The notes below the pieces were generated by a model. That model saw only the letters and a program-made list of their open reading frames with translations. It ran no database searches and had not been told where the DNA came from. Below are positions 1 to 11,919 of a stretch of 64,000 nt of DNA, one piece after another (positions within the stretch are counted from its first letter, which is position 1; each line of letters opens with the position of its first letter). This DNA is from Antedon mediterranea (Eukaryota; Echinodermata; Crinoidea; Comatulida; Antedonidae), in NCBI RefSeq assembly GCF_964355755.1, contig NC_092671.1:40623804-40687803 (forward strand), read 5' to 3'. A program made the translations under genes and the position numbers.

Positions 1-1240
1 AACTTAATAATATACAACAAATAGCATTAATGTACGATCCAGTTTAACACTGTTCTCAACTATAGTCATTTTGGTATACTTGAGCACAGTGATAAAGAAT
101 AGGATAAACTTAATAATATACAACAAATAACATTAATGTACGATCCAGTTTAACACTGTTCTCAACTATAGTCATTTTGGTATACTTAAGCACAGTGATA
201 AAGAATAGGATCAACTTAATAATATACAACAAATAGCATTAAGGTATGATCCCGTTTAACACTGTTCTCGACTATAGTCATTTTGGTATACTTGAGCACA
301 GTGATAAAGAATAGGATAAACTTAATAATATACAACAAATAGCATTAATGTACGATCCCGTTTAACACTGTTCTCAACTATAGTCATTTTGGTATAGTTA
401 AGCACAGTGATAAAGAATAGGATAAACTTAATAATATACAACAAATAACATTAATGTATGATCCCGTTTAACACTGTTCTCGACTATAGTCATTTTGGTA
501 TACTTGAGCACAGTGATAAAGAATAGGATAAACTTAATAATATACAACAAATAACATTAATGTACGATCCCGTTTAACACTGTTCTCGACTATAGTCATT
601 TTGGTATACTTAAGCACAGTGATAAAGAATAGGATAAACTTAATAATATACAACAAATAACATTAATGTACGATCCCGTTTAACACTGTTCTCGACTATA
701 GTCATTTTGGTATACTTGAGCACAGTGATAAAGAATAGGATAAACTTAATAATATACAACAAATAGCATTAATGTACGATCCCGTTTAACACTGTTTTCA
801 ACTATAGTCATTTTGGTATAGTTAAGCACAGTGATAAAGAATAGGATAAACTTAATAATATACAACAAATAACATTAATGTATGAACCCGTTTAACACTG
901 TTCTCGACTATAGTCATTTTGGTATACTTGAGCACAGTGATAAAGAATAGGATAAACTTAACAATATACAACAAATAACATTAATGTACGATCCCGTTTA
1001 ACACTCTTCTCGACTATAGTCATTTTGGTATACTTCAGCACAGTGATAAAGAATAGGATAAACTTAACAATATACAACAAATAACATTAATGTACGATCC
1101 AGTTTAACCCTGTTCTGAACTATAGTCATTTTGGTATACTTGAGCACAGTGATAAAGAATAGGATAAACTTCGAATAAACAGCAAATAACATTAATCTAC
1201 GATGCCGTTTAATACTGTTTTAAACTATAGTCATTTGAGT
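1..1240 (+). repeat. 106-bp satellite array, forward orientation
   Basis: Tandem units start at 1, 107, 213 and so on, giving a period of 106 bp and about 11 to 12 copies; the last copies (after about 1150) are degraded. Units differ by scattered substitutions such as AGTTTAACAC versus CGTTTAACAC. The array runs off the left edge of the window. No coding content is seen. The same family recurs in opposite orientation at 3240-5440. Confidence 0.97.
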
Positions 1241-1414
1241 ATAATTAATCACAGATAAAGAATAAGATCAACTTTAATACTATTTATTAAATAAAAAAAA
1301 CTAATTCTATATTAACACATATTATTTACATATACTTTCACTGCTGACTTCTAGTATAAACAGGCCATAGGCCTATACATGGCTGCAGTCGCGTGCTCAA
1401 ATTTGAGTTGGTGC

Positions 1415-1475
1415 TTACCGACCGACCGACCGACATAGTGAGCTGTAGAGTCGCGTTTGCACGCTACTAAAAAGT
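1415..1475 (-). repeat. Dispersed repeat with (GACC)n core
   Basis: Short tandem GACC units followed by ACATAGTGAGCTGTAGAGTCGCG. This is the reverse complement of the GGTC/TGTC-rich segments near 35.43, 36.05 and 61.08 kb, which share the flanks TTCACTATGTCGGT and GCACGCGACTTA. It is a dispersed repeat family with an internal microsatellite. Class not recognised. Confidence 0.6.
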
Positions 1476-1689
1476 TCACAACAACCGTAGGACGGGCACA
1501 GGGGAGTTTATTCGAAACTCCAACCCCTCCCCTGGCTATGCGTTTAGATTGTTCATGCCTCCTTTACAAACCAAGATTATTAGAATACTATTAGGAGGAT
1601 CAAACACAATTCTTGTTGCCAGATTTCATTGACATTACAGGTATGAAGTCTATCAATATACAGTACCGCTTAATACAATACTTGTTGAG

Positions 1690-3235
1690 GCCATATCCAT
1701 CTATACATTTTAGTGTTATTCCACTTTAAAAAAGTCGATTTATATCAATACTCATCAACATACGATATAACGATAGAATTTATTGCAACTTGTCCATGTC
1801 GTATTCATCTACAAATAAAGTGTCTATTACCGTACTTTTAAAAATCTATTTATATCAATACCTATCAACGTATGTACGTGTGCATATTATATATACAAAA
1901 ATATATACATCAACATAAATGTCATATCATCTATAGTCATTAGTGTTATTTCACTTTTAATATTAGTAAATCCAAAGGCAAAATACTGAAATAATAACAA
2001 TGCTGTGGTCTCAATGGAGATACAAAAAAAGAAGCGAAAAGCTAAATCAAAACGATAAAGTAAAACAGCCAGAAAAGTTAGCAGAGTTTTCGGGCAACAC
2101 TAGCCCTTCATCAGTGCAAGTGAGGGTACTTGTACAAGATATAGTGTTATTTAACGTTTAGTCGATTTATATCAATACACTCATCAACATATGTACGTGC
2201 AATTCACGTCTACAATCAATAGTGTTAATTCCACTTTTAAAAGTCGATTTATATCAATATACTCATCAACATGTGTACGTGTCCACGTCATATTTATCTA
2301 TAAATATTAGTGTTATTTCACTTTTAAAAGTCGATTTATCAATATACTCATCAATAAATGTACTTGTCCACGTCATATTCATTTACAAATCAGTGTTATT
2401 TCACTTTTCGAAGTCAATTATATCAATATAGGCCTACTCATCAACATATGTACGTGCAATTCACGTCATATTCATATATGATCAATACGGTAGTGTACAA
2501 CTAATAGTGTTATTTCACTTTTAAAAGTCGATTTATATCAATATACTCATCAATAAATGTACTTGTTCACGTCATATTCATCTACAATCAATAGTGTTAT
2601 TTCACTTTTAAAAGTCGATTTATATCAATATACTCATCAACATTATGTACCGTACGTGTCCACGTCATATTCATCTACAAATATTAGTGTTATTTCACTT
2701 TTAAAAGTCGATTTATATCAATATACTCATCAACATATTTAAATCGTGTCCAAGTCATATTCATCTACAAATATTAGTGTTAATTTGACTTTTAAAAGTC
2801 GATTTATATCAATATACTAATCAATATATGTACGTGTCCACGTCATATTCATCTACAAATATTAGTGTTATTTCACTTTTAAAAGTCGATTTATATCAAT
2901 ATACTCATCAACATATGTAAATCGTGTCCAAGTCATATTCATCTACAAATATTAGTGTTAATTTGACTTTTAAAAGTCGATTTATATCAATATACTAATC
3001 AATATATGTACGTGTCCACGTCATATTCATCTACAAATATTAGTGTTATTTCACTTTTCAAAGTCGATTTATATAAATATACTACTCACCAACATAATGT
3101 ACGTGCAATTCACGTCATATTTATCTACAATCATTTGTGTTAATTCCACTTTTAAAAGTCAATTTATATCAATTACTTATGAACATATGTACGTGTCCGC
3201 GTCATTCACCTACAAATATTATAGTGTTATTATGT
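1690..3235 (+). repeat. ~87-bp satellite array between inverted 106-bp arrays
   Basis: Tandem units containing TAGTGTTATTTCAC, AAAAGTCGATTTATATC and ACTCATCAACATATG recur with a period of about 87-92 bp (for example at 2504, 2593 and 2685). Roughly 16 units are present, more diverged than the flanking 106-bp family. Short open frames here repeat the same peptide and are array artefacts. Confidence 0.93.
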
Positions 3236-3239
3236 TTTT

Positions 3240-5440
3240 CATATTATCACTGTGCTCAAGTATATGAAAATGACTATAGTTGAGAACAGTGTTAAACAGA
3301 ATCGTGTACATTAATGTTTTTTGTTGTATATTGTTAAGTTTATCCTATTCTTTATCACTGTGCTCAAGTATACCAAAATGACTATAGTTGAGAACAGTGG
3401 TAAACTGAATCGTACATTAATGTTATTTGTTGTATATTATTAAGTTTATCCTATTCTTTATCACTGTGCTGAAGTATACAAAAATGACTATAGTTGAGAA
3501 CAGTGTTAAACGGGATCATACCTTAATGCTATTTGTTGTATATTGTTAACTTTATCCTATTCTTTATCACTGTTCTCAAGTATACCAAAATGACTATAGT
3601 TGAGAACAGTGTTAAACTGGATCGTACATTAATGTTTTTTGTTGTATATTGTTAAGTTTATCCTATTCTTTATCACTGTGCTCAAGTATACCAAAATGAC
3701 TATAGTTGAGAACAGTGTTAAACGGGATCGTACATTAATGTTTTTTGTTGTATATTGTTAAGTTTATCCTATTCTTTATAACTGTTCTCAAGTATACCAA
3801 AATGACTATAGTTGAGAACAGTGTTAAACTGGATCGTACATTAATGTTTTTTGTTGTATATTGTTAAGTTTATCCTATTCTTTATCACTGTGCTCAAGTA
3901 TACCAAAATGACTATAGTTGAGAACAGTGTTAAACGGGATCGTACATTAATGTTATTTGTTGTATATTATTAAGTTTATCCTATTCTTTATCACTGTGCT
4001 CAAGTACACCAAAATGACTATAGTTGAGAACAGTGTTAAACGGGATCGTACATTGATGTTATTTGTTGTATATTGTTAAGTTTATCCTATTCTTTATCAC
4101 TGTGCTCAAGTATACCAAAATGACTATAGTTGAGAACAGTGTTAAACTGGATCGTACATTAATGTTATTTGTTGTATATTGTTAAGTTTATCCTATTCTT
4201 TTTCACTGTGCTCTAGTATACCAAAATGACTATAGTTGAGAACAGTGTTAAACGGGATCGTACATTGTTGTTGTATATTGTTAAGTTTATCCTATTATTT
4301 ATCACTGTGCTCAAGTATACCAAAATGACTATAGTTGAGAACAGTGTTAAACGGGATCGTACATTATTGTTATTTGTTGTATATTGTTAAGTTTATCCTA
4401 TTCTTTATCCCAATGTGCTCAAGTATACCAAAATGACTATAGTTGAGAACAGTGTTAAACGGGATCGTACATTAATGTTATTTGTTGTATATTGTTAAGT
4501 TTATCCTATTCTTTATCACTGTGCTCTAGTATACCAAAATGACTATAGTTGAGAACAGTGTTAAACGGGATCGTACATTAATGTTATTTGTTGTATATTA
4601 TTAAGTTTATCCTATTCTTTATCACTGTGCTCAAGTACACCAAAATGACTATAGTTGAGAACAGTGTTAAACGGGATCGTACATTGATGTTATTTGTTGT
4701 ATATTGTTAAGTTTATCCTATTCTTTATCACTGTGCTCAAGTATACCAAAATGACTATAGTTGAGAACAGTGTTAAACTGGATCGTACATTAATGTTATT
4801 TGTTGTATATTGTTAAGTTTATCCTATTCTTTATCACTGTGCTCTAGTATACCAAAATGACTATAGTTGAGAACAGTGTTAAACGGGATCGTACATTGTT
4901 GTTGTATATTGTTAAGTTTATCCTATTATTTATCACTGTGCTCAAGTATACCAAAATTACTATAGTTGAGAACAGTGTTAAACGGGATCGTACATTATTG
5001 TTATTTGTTGTATATTGTTAAGTTTATCCTATTCTTTATCAATGTGCTCAAGTATACCAAAATGACTATAGTTGAGAACAGTGTTAAACGGGATCGTACA
5101 TTAATGTTATTTGTTGTATATTGTTAAGTTTATCCTATTCTTTATCACTGTGCTCTAGTATACCAAAATGACTATAGTTGAGAACAGTGTTAAACGGGAT
5201 CGTACATTGTTGTTGTATATTGTTAAGTTTATCCTATTATTTATCACTGTGCTCAAGTATACCAAAATGACTATAGTTGAGAACAGTGTTAAACGGGATC
5301 GTACATTATTGTTATTTGTTGTATATTGTTAAGTTTATCCTATTCTTTATCAATGTGCTCAAGTATACCAAAATGACTATAGTTGAGAACAGTGTTAAAC
5401 TACATCGTACATTAATGTTATTTGTTGTATATTGTTAAGT
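3240..5440 (-). repeat. 106-bp satellite array, inverted orientation, with higher-order repeat
   Basis: About 20 units of the family at 1-1240, but as reverse complement (TTAAGTTTATCCTATTC, ACTATAGTTGAGAACAG). Variant units recur in blocks: the AAGTACACC variant at 4001 comes back at 4632 (631 bp, about six units), and a three-unit motif with a deleted GTTGTTGTATATTG monomer appears near 4.26, 4.89 and 5.20 kb. This indicates amplification of multi-unit blocks. Confidence 0.95.
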
Positions 5441-6770
5441 GTATTCTTTATTCTTATTAATTGTACTAAATTATTAAAAGAAACGGTAGTAAGCATAACA
5501 TTTCCCCACTCCTACATTAGCATGGTAGGACATTGTAATGGTCGCAGGTGGCTCAACTTTATTACTGCAATGGGATGGACATGGTCCTACTGCCACCTTA
5601 CCATCCAATAGGATTCCAGTAAATTTCCTTTACTACCAATCATAATTCAGTAATAAATTACCCCTTAAGTTAACAAGGAAATCAGCCTATCCCATTATAC
5701 CGGTAGGCTTCGTCGTACAGGCGTACTGCGGTAATAGTTGAGAATTCTCAACTAGCCAATTTGGTATATTTTATATACCTGCATATTTCGTGTAAAATCA
5801 AAGAAGTAATATTGTCCATGTGGTAGGGCGCCGCCATAAGTGTGGATGTATCTGGGATGTATACAACTTTTTGTGAAGGTTTCACTAATCAAATGCTGGA
5901 CCACCGGAGTATTTTCCGATGATAAAAATGTTATCAACTACATGCCAACATCATGTTAAGTACTATTTGAATATTTAATTGTTCGCGTGACCGGGCGTGT
6001 TGGTGTTTACGCGTTTTCACGAAGGATAGTTTAATAATATTCCTATATTTAACTTGTTTCTGGTAAAACAAATAAATGTTAATGACATTTAACATTTTCT
6101 CCTATTAATAACATGTGTTTTATACTAATTTATATCATAAAAACAATACTTAATTTACCGGGCGTACAGTAGTACACGGCAATGGTAAAGAATAGGCCGT
6201 GCTGAGTAATATTCGTTGATTTTTGGTGTTGCTGTGTTAGGCCTTTTTTGTGAACTAACTTAGCATGTTAGTAAATAATTGTCTGTAAAAGAATAAACAC
6301 TAGTTTGTTAATAAATATGTATTATAAAAGAGTTTACAATTGCAAAAACTATCATCATAATTCTATTTAATGTGACATGTATCATGTCTATTAAATCAAG
6401 TCTTATTTAGTATGTATACATCCGCCCTTATGAGGGCGGGCATCACTCACTGGAGCTCTCTGTTACAAATTTCTCATGCAAAAATCGCGGAATACTCATT
6501 CTTGTGATACTCTTTGGTAAAATCGATGATTTTGATTTTGGAGCCTCTCACGGGGAGAGCAGCAAACACACATAAAAAGACGTCGTGAGTCATTCTTCGT
6601 TTTGTGTCTAAATTGAATGATTTCACAATACAAGTTGATATAAGTAGCTTTGTTTTATAAGCATACACAGTTCGTCTTGAAGACTGCAACAGTAGTAAGT
6701 ATATTGTTATATATTAGCATAGGCCTAGCCCTAGACTAGGCGAGTTTAGATTTTGGTAATGTAGCCTCTC
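5441..6770. other. Non-coding AT-rich stretch, no gene seen
   Basis: Unique-looking AT-rich sequence between the satellite block and the first TIR element. No open frame shows a recognisable domain or plausible exon structure. Several TAGGCCTA-like motifs are present near 6720. Confidence 0.5.
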
Positions 6771-6772
6771 TC

Positions 6773-7509
6773 GGCGCTACTGCAGTTTCGCACCACACTG
6801 TTATATCTTCGATTTCTCGCTTAATTTTTTTCTCACACCAACACCATACAATTTTGGGCCATTATGTAACATGTTCCCATGATTTAGCCACCGTTAATTA
6901 CCTTTATCATAACAAAAAATGCCTTTCAAAACAGCTCCTTTTTTCGCGAATACTTCGATCGAACTGTGGCCATTTTAGAATCAGAAAATTGCCAGAAATC
7001 AATGTATGTTTTATTTTCTGTTTTTATTTTTAAACTGCAAAGAGTGGTTTTTATAAAGAACCAGCTGTACAACATATCAAAAGGGCGACGATATGAGTCC
7101 GTACATAAAACATTGATAGGAACCATTAATATAAATATTAATACTAATAATGAAATATTAATTTAACATTTATTATTTTGCCAGCTGAAAACATTTCTTG
7201 CTTTTCAAAACTAAATAGGCCTATATGTGTAATCGGATTTTATAACACTGCCCTCTATAGTTTCTAGAATTTTTGGGGTAAAATGAAGCATAAATTCTGG
7301 CAATTAAGTGATAAATATGGCGAACATTTCGCAGTGTGTTGACAGCGAGTTCAGTATTGTTTAAAATGTTTTGAAAAGTATTGTTATTTAAAAAAAATTA
7401 CTTAGTAAGTGATCGAATCGTATAAACATGTTACATAATATTATGTTGTGAGTGTAAAAAACGAAGATATCGAAGATATAACAGTGTGGTGCGAAACTGC
7501 AGTAGCGCC
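6773..7509. mobile_element. 737-bp element with 41-bp terminal inverted repeats
   Basis: The sequence at 6773-6813 (starting GGCGCTACTGCAGTTTCG) is repeated as its reverse complement at 7469-7509. The AT-rich interior has only short open frames without similarity I recognise. It is most simply a non-autonomous DNA transposon (MITE-like). Target-site duplications could not be defined because the right flank carries an extra GGCGTAGCGCCGCC duplication. Confidence 0.7.
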
Positions 7510-7786
7510 GCCTCGGCGTAGCGCCGCCTCTCTCTAGCCTAGGCTAGCTTTAAAAAAAATAACCTCTTCCAACAACAATCGTGCGGCCGCTTTTGTTGGC
7601 GGTCGGTTCGACCATAATCTTGGCTATCTCTAGGCTAGTAGGTCTAGTAGTAGCCTAACTATAAGCCTAAAAGTATTCCAAAGTATCTCCCTATACGTTG
7701 TTATATCCTCCTCACTGAGCAGAATTTTGGCAGGCAAAGGCTGAGAAAAAAACATTGAATTTGAATTGAATATTAATTCGCCGTTG

Positions 7787-8215
7787 CTAAAGATACGGTA
7801 CCGTATCCATGCTTTTAAAAACTAAAGATACGGTAATTATAGAGGGCGCTTCTGTTTGCTAAAAGTACGGTAAAATTGCCTTCCTAAAACTCGTACCTAA
7901 ATATAAAACTCGTTCCTAAATATAAAACTCCTTCCTAAATATTAAACTCCTTCCTAAATATTAAAAACCTAACCCTCTAAATAATCTCTCTTAAATTAAA
8001 AACTAAAAAAAAAAAATAAAAAAAAGACGTCAAGAAGAGTATCGAACCAACAACCCCGTAAGCCAAAGCCTCACCACATGCCCACTAGGCTACACAGCTG
8101 GCTTGCAGAAAACCAATGCAATAACCTATTTGATTAACATCCACATTACATAGCGCCCTCTATAATTACCGTACCTTTAGTTTTTAAAAGTATGGATACG
8201 GTACCGTATCTTTAG
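7787..8215. mobile_element. 429-bp MITE with 63-bp terminal inverted repeats
   Basis: The left terminus (7787-7849, beginning CTAAAGATACGGTACCGTAT) matches the reverse complement of 8153-8215 with only about two differences. The interior holds four ~20-bp direct repeats containing TCCTAAATAT (about 7880-7965) and a tRNA-like segment. Weaker inverted similarity continues a few bases outside both ends. No transposase is encoded, so it is non-autonomous. Confidence 0.8.
8032..8098 (-). repeat. tRNA-derived SINE-like fragment inside the MITE
   Basis: Read on the minus strand this has a pol III A-box-like TAGCCTAGTGGGCA and, about 40 bases on, a B-box-like GGTTCGATACTC. No complete cloverleaf with paired acceptor stem was found, so this is a tRNA-derived SINE head or tRNA relic rather than a functional tRNA gene. 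Confidence 0.45.
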
Positions 8216-8444
8216 ACATAACGATATTAATTACATAGCCTAACTAGGCCTATGCCTAGTCATAGTACTTAGTAGTAGGCCTATACTTATAGTAAATACA
8301 TATTATTACTGAGTTACTTTAAAAAAGTAATTTTGTGAGTGTGATGACATTTATTTGTCAACGATATTTGTATAATTTATAAAAAAATATTTATTTATTG
8401 TAGGTTAATAAATTGCAATAAATTTAAAGTTTAAAATTAAAAGC

Positions 8445-10527
8445 ATGGCTAGTGGTCGACCTGGTGGTTGTTCAAGTACAACAACTGTTATGGAGGATGA
8501 ACCGCATGACCCCCGCATACCCGACACAGAAGCAAACGTTTCTGAACAAGCTGAAGATGTTATACGAAGCTTTATGTCACAAAGGTTGCACATGGCCTTA
8601 AGAAATGAGGAGGAAGACGTAGTTGTAGCTACACCAAATTTAGCCGATTTTGTATCATCAAATCCTCTCAGGTACAGTACGCTATATAAAATACCAATTT
8701 AGTTATTTTTTATTGTACAGTACAGTAATATTATTTATAATTTGTTTGCCTATTTTGTATACAATGTAACAATGAGGAGCAATTCAATTGTTAAATATTA
8801 TATTCTCAAATTGTTGTACAGTAATTCATCATTTAGCCGATTTTGTATCATCAAATCCTCTCAGTACAGTATATAATATACCATTGAAATTATTTTTATA
8901 GTAATATTATTTATATTATGTTTGCTAATTTTGTACATACAATGTACTAACAATGAGGAGCAATTCAATTTAAATATTATATTCTCAAATTGTTGTACAG
9001 TAATTCATCAATGGTTGGCCGACAACTTGCCCAAATTGGTGATCAGATTGATTCTCAGTACAGAGATGAATTTCGCCAGATGATAAATTCTCTAAATATT
9101 ACCCCAGCAACAGCATACCAAGCCTTTGCAGGTGTTGCGAAAAGGTGAGTATGTGTGATTCTGAACATTTATGTAAAAATAACAATTTCTCAAAATGTTT
9201 TTTGTTTATGAAATCACTGTATTAATTATGTGATGTCAATATTTAATTTATGTATTATTTTAGAAAATGTTAACTGTATTTTGTTTTTATTTGAGAAATA
9301 AATTATTATTGATTATTGATTGATCTTGTAAGCATAGCTTACAATATAATCATTTAATATTCTGCAATCTGAAATATTAATTGGAAACTAATATCTACAG
9401 GAGATATAGGTCGAGTTTCTGTGAAATAACTGATAGTAAACAAATTGTGTAGTAGTACAGTAGATCCCAATGGAAATAAGCTAATAAGCTTTTTGGCTAT
9501 CCTGGAAAATCTTTTATAAATGTATTATTTGTAATGTCACAGTAATTTTTGTTATCACTTTGTATGTATTTTTTATGATGATTTTCCTAATAAATTCAAA
9601 ATTAAAATCATAGGTTGATATTTATTTTAAATAAATGTTAGGTTGTTCCGAGAGGGAATTAACTGGGGAAGGATAGCTGCTCTGTTGATGTTTGGCTATC
9701 GAATTGCAATGGACGTTGCCAGAAATGCAACACATTTTATTAAAAAAATTATTGAATCAATTGTCAAGTTTATAATCACCGAAAAAATTGCACAGTGGAT
9801 AGCGGAACAAGGAGGTTGGGTAAGTAGCATGTTATTGTGTTTATTAACATTTTAAAAGTATTGCCCAGAGAAAAGTAACATAGTGAACCACAGCATGACA
9901 TGAAGAAAGGAGACAAAGAGATTGATAATTACTTATGAACTGTGGTTTTTCTCATTACCTTGTGGTTTTCAGGAATCCAATACCATATCCAACACATACT
10001 AACATGTATTATAATATTATAATTTTCTGTATGCTTTTTATAATCGTTCTTTACCCAATATCGGTATTGAATTAATTTTGTCAATGTAGTTTTATTTGTG
10101 TTTTTTTTTATTTATATTCTGGAATGTAAAAATTGATTGATTAAATCCAGCGAGTCATTGCTATATTGTTGTAACTTATTAGAACTTAACCGTTTGAATT
10201 TTTAACAGTATGCTGTACTTTTAATCTATGCATGTAAAATAGATTTTCTATTTATATAATCTTAAATAAATTAATACCTTCAACATCTATGTTTATAAAT
10301 ACATTAATTGGTACAGATAATTTAAAAAAATTTTTAAACCTTTAAAATTAATACTAAATACCAAAATGCTTGAATTTAATTAATTTTTGATAATTTTATT
10401 GTTTTTTTTTATGTTACAGATTAGCGCAATGAGGTACCAAACAGAAAATGCAAGTTGGAGAGACATATGCGTAGTGTTAAGCCTTGCTGCTGTATCTGCA
10501 TTCGCTGTATACATGTCTCGAAGGTAA
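8445..10527 (+). CDS. BAK1: BAK-like multidomain pro-apoptotic Bcl-2 family protein
   Basis: Four coding exons join in frame: 8445-8671, 9001-9144, 9642-9819 and 10420-10527, all with GT-AG borders, giving 218 residues (vertebrate BAK is about 211). A BH3 motif (GRQLAQIGDQID, residues 82-93) lies at the start of exon 2. BH1 (INWGRIAALLMFGYR, about 130-144) is in exon 3, and BH2 (QWIAEQGGW, 175-183) closes it. Exon 4 gives a hydrophobic C-terminal anchor (about 199-216) ending in SRR, as in tail-anchored BAK. Known family role: on activation BAK oligomerises in the outer mitochondrial membrane and releases apoptotic factors. BH3 and BH1 wording resembles BAK more than BAX. An acceptor at 8401-8403 suggests an upstream 5' UTR exon. 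The first intron carries a partial duplication of the exon 1/exon 2 borders. Confidence 0.93.
8638..9010 (+). repeat. Tandem duplication of BAK exon-intron borders
   Basis: The segment from late exon 1 through intron 1 to the first bases of exon 2 occurs twice in a row (about 8638-8831 and 8832-9010) with small indels. Each copy has its own donor and TTGTTGTACAG acceptor. Copy 2 lost one G at the donor (CTCAGTACAG versus CTCAGGTACAG). Confidence 0.9.
8822..8863 (+). other. Possible 42-nt alternative (decoy) exon in BAK intron 1
   Basis: Created by the duplication: preceded by TGTTGTACAG and followed by GTACAG. It is exactly 42 nt, has no stop in the frame set by exon 1, and re-enters exon 2 in frame, so inclusion would add 14 residues just before BH3. 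Splicing is inferred only; the donor is weaker than that of exon 1. Confidence 0.35.
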
Positions 10528-11915
10528 AGATACAGAACATGTGTAGAGTTTCATGTCAGCTTTACTATAACAATGACAGTGTTGATCACACAGAATGTGT
10601 TTGATCATTCTATGGTTTCTACTGATTTTGATAAATGGTGGTATATATTTTAACATAGTGTGATAATGTACTGAAGGGTCTCAGGTAGGATATTGATTGA
10701 AGGATCAATTGTGATTGCTGAGAAAGACTTCAAGATCGACGATGACAACAGCAAAACTATAAAATAATATATTAATTATTATAATAATAACATTTGCTTA
10801 CCAACCTCAGAAAGTAAGATTGTATCCATTTTTAAATTTCATTTTGTTGTTGTGCATTTGAATAGGTTTGTTTAACAAACAAACACAATTTGATATGGTG
10901 TCACATGGATGTATCAGAAAGTTAACATTCCACCTCCCTAATTTCCTGTTCATTTAATGTCAATACTGTAATATGTTCCATTTTAAATAATAGAAAACCG
11001 TTGCTCCTGCATAGATTGCCATACTACTGTAGTTAAAGGTAGTTTTTAATTGTATTAACATACAGCAGATAGTATTATACTAGTAGTATTCATGTTGTAC
11101 TTAACGTGTACAAAATATACGTATTCTACGATTTAGGGAAGTTAGTTAGCATCTAATTTGTTTTCTTGCCGAGTTTATTCATTACTTTATTATTATTAAA
11201 TTAAATATCTGATCACTTCATATGAATATTCATTTGAATTATGTTAATTTTGAATAATAATAATAACTTATTAATCAAATGTGAAATTATTAAGATCTGT
11301 TGTAAAAATTGTACCTTCGATTTCTGGGGTTTGAGGGGTGTTTTTTTTATTACATTGGAAATGTATAAATTAAATCATGGACATTTTTTCCTAATTTTGA
11401 TTGTAGTTTTCACCAAAAATTTGACCCAAAGGTTTATGTTGTATGTTGTGTTTTCGGCAATTGAAGGAAAAACTGTTGTGTGTAAATGTTAAAAAAAATA
11501 TATCATAATAATAATGTAAAATTTTCAAGTAATACTTTTATCTGTGTGTGTGTTTTTAAATTTTTAGAAATGGTTAAAAAACAAATACGGATTTAATTTC
11601 TGTATCATTGATGTGTTTGAAAGTTAAATGGCGCCCTCTCTGATTATATATTTGGTTTTATGTAGAAATGATTTCAAAATAATATTTGATATGGTTCTAC
11701 AACAGCAGGCTCATTTGATGATAATTGAATGTAAAATCGGAAAGTTTTTTTTCTGGAGAAATTGCTACAAACTTTTATTGGTTTAAAATCACAAAGCATA
11801 TTATTTTGATAAAGTGGTCTCTTCTTCCACGGGAACATGATTGATGTTTTAACATCGTTTCTTTGTATGTGCAATTCTCGGAATAAACTCAGAGAAATAA
11901 ACTGACTTCTTGTGT
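10528..11915. other. BAK 3' flank, no further gene seen
   Basis: AT-rich sequence downstream of the BAK stop, probably including its 3' UTR. The open frames at 11241-11492 (+) and 11674-11937 (-) show no domain and no repeat-family signature; I treat them as chance. Confidence 0.5.
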
Positions 11916-11919
11916 AGCA

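Noticed and set aside
2222-3267. Short Ser/Tyr-rich frames in the ~87-bp array
   Set aside because: Each is the same satellite unit translated; no conserved coding signal.
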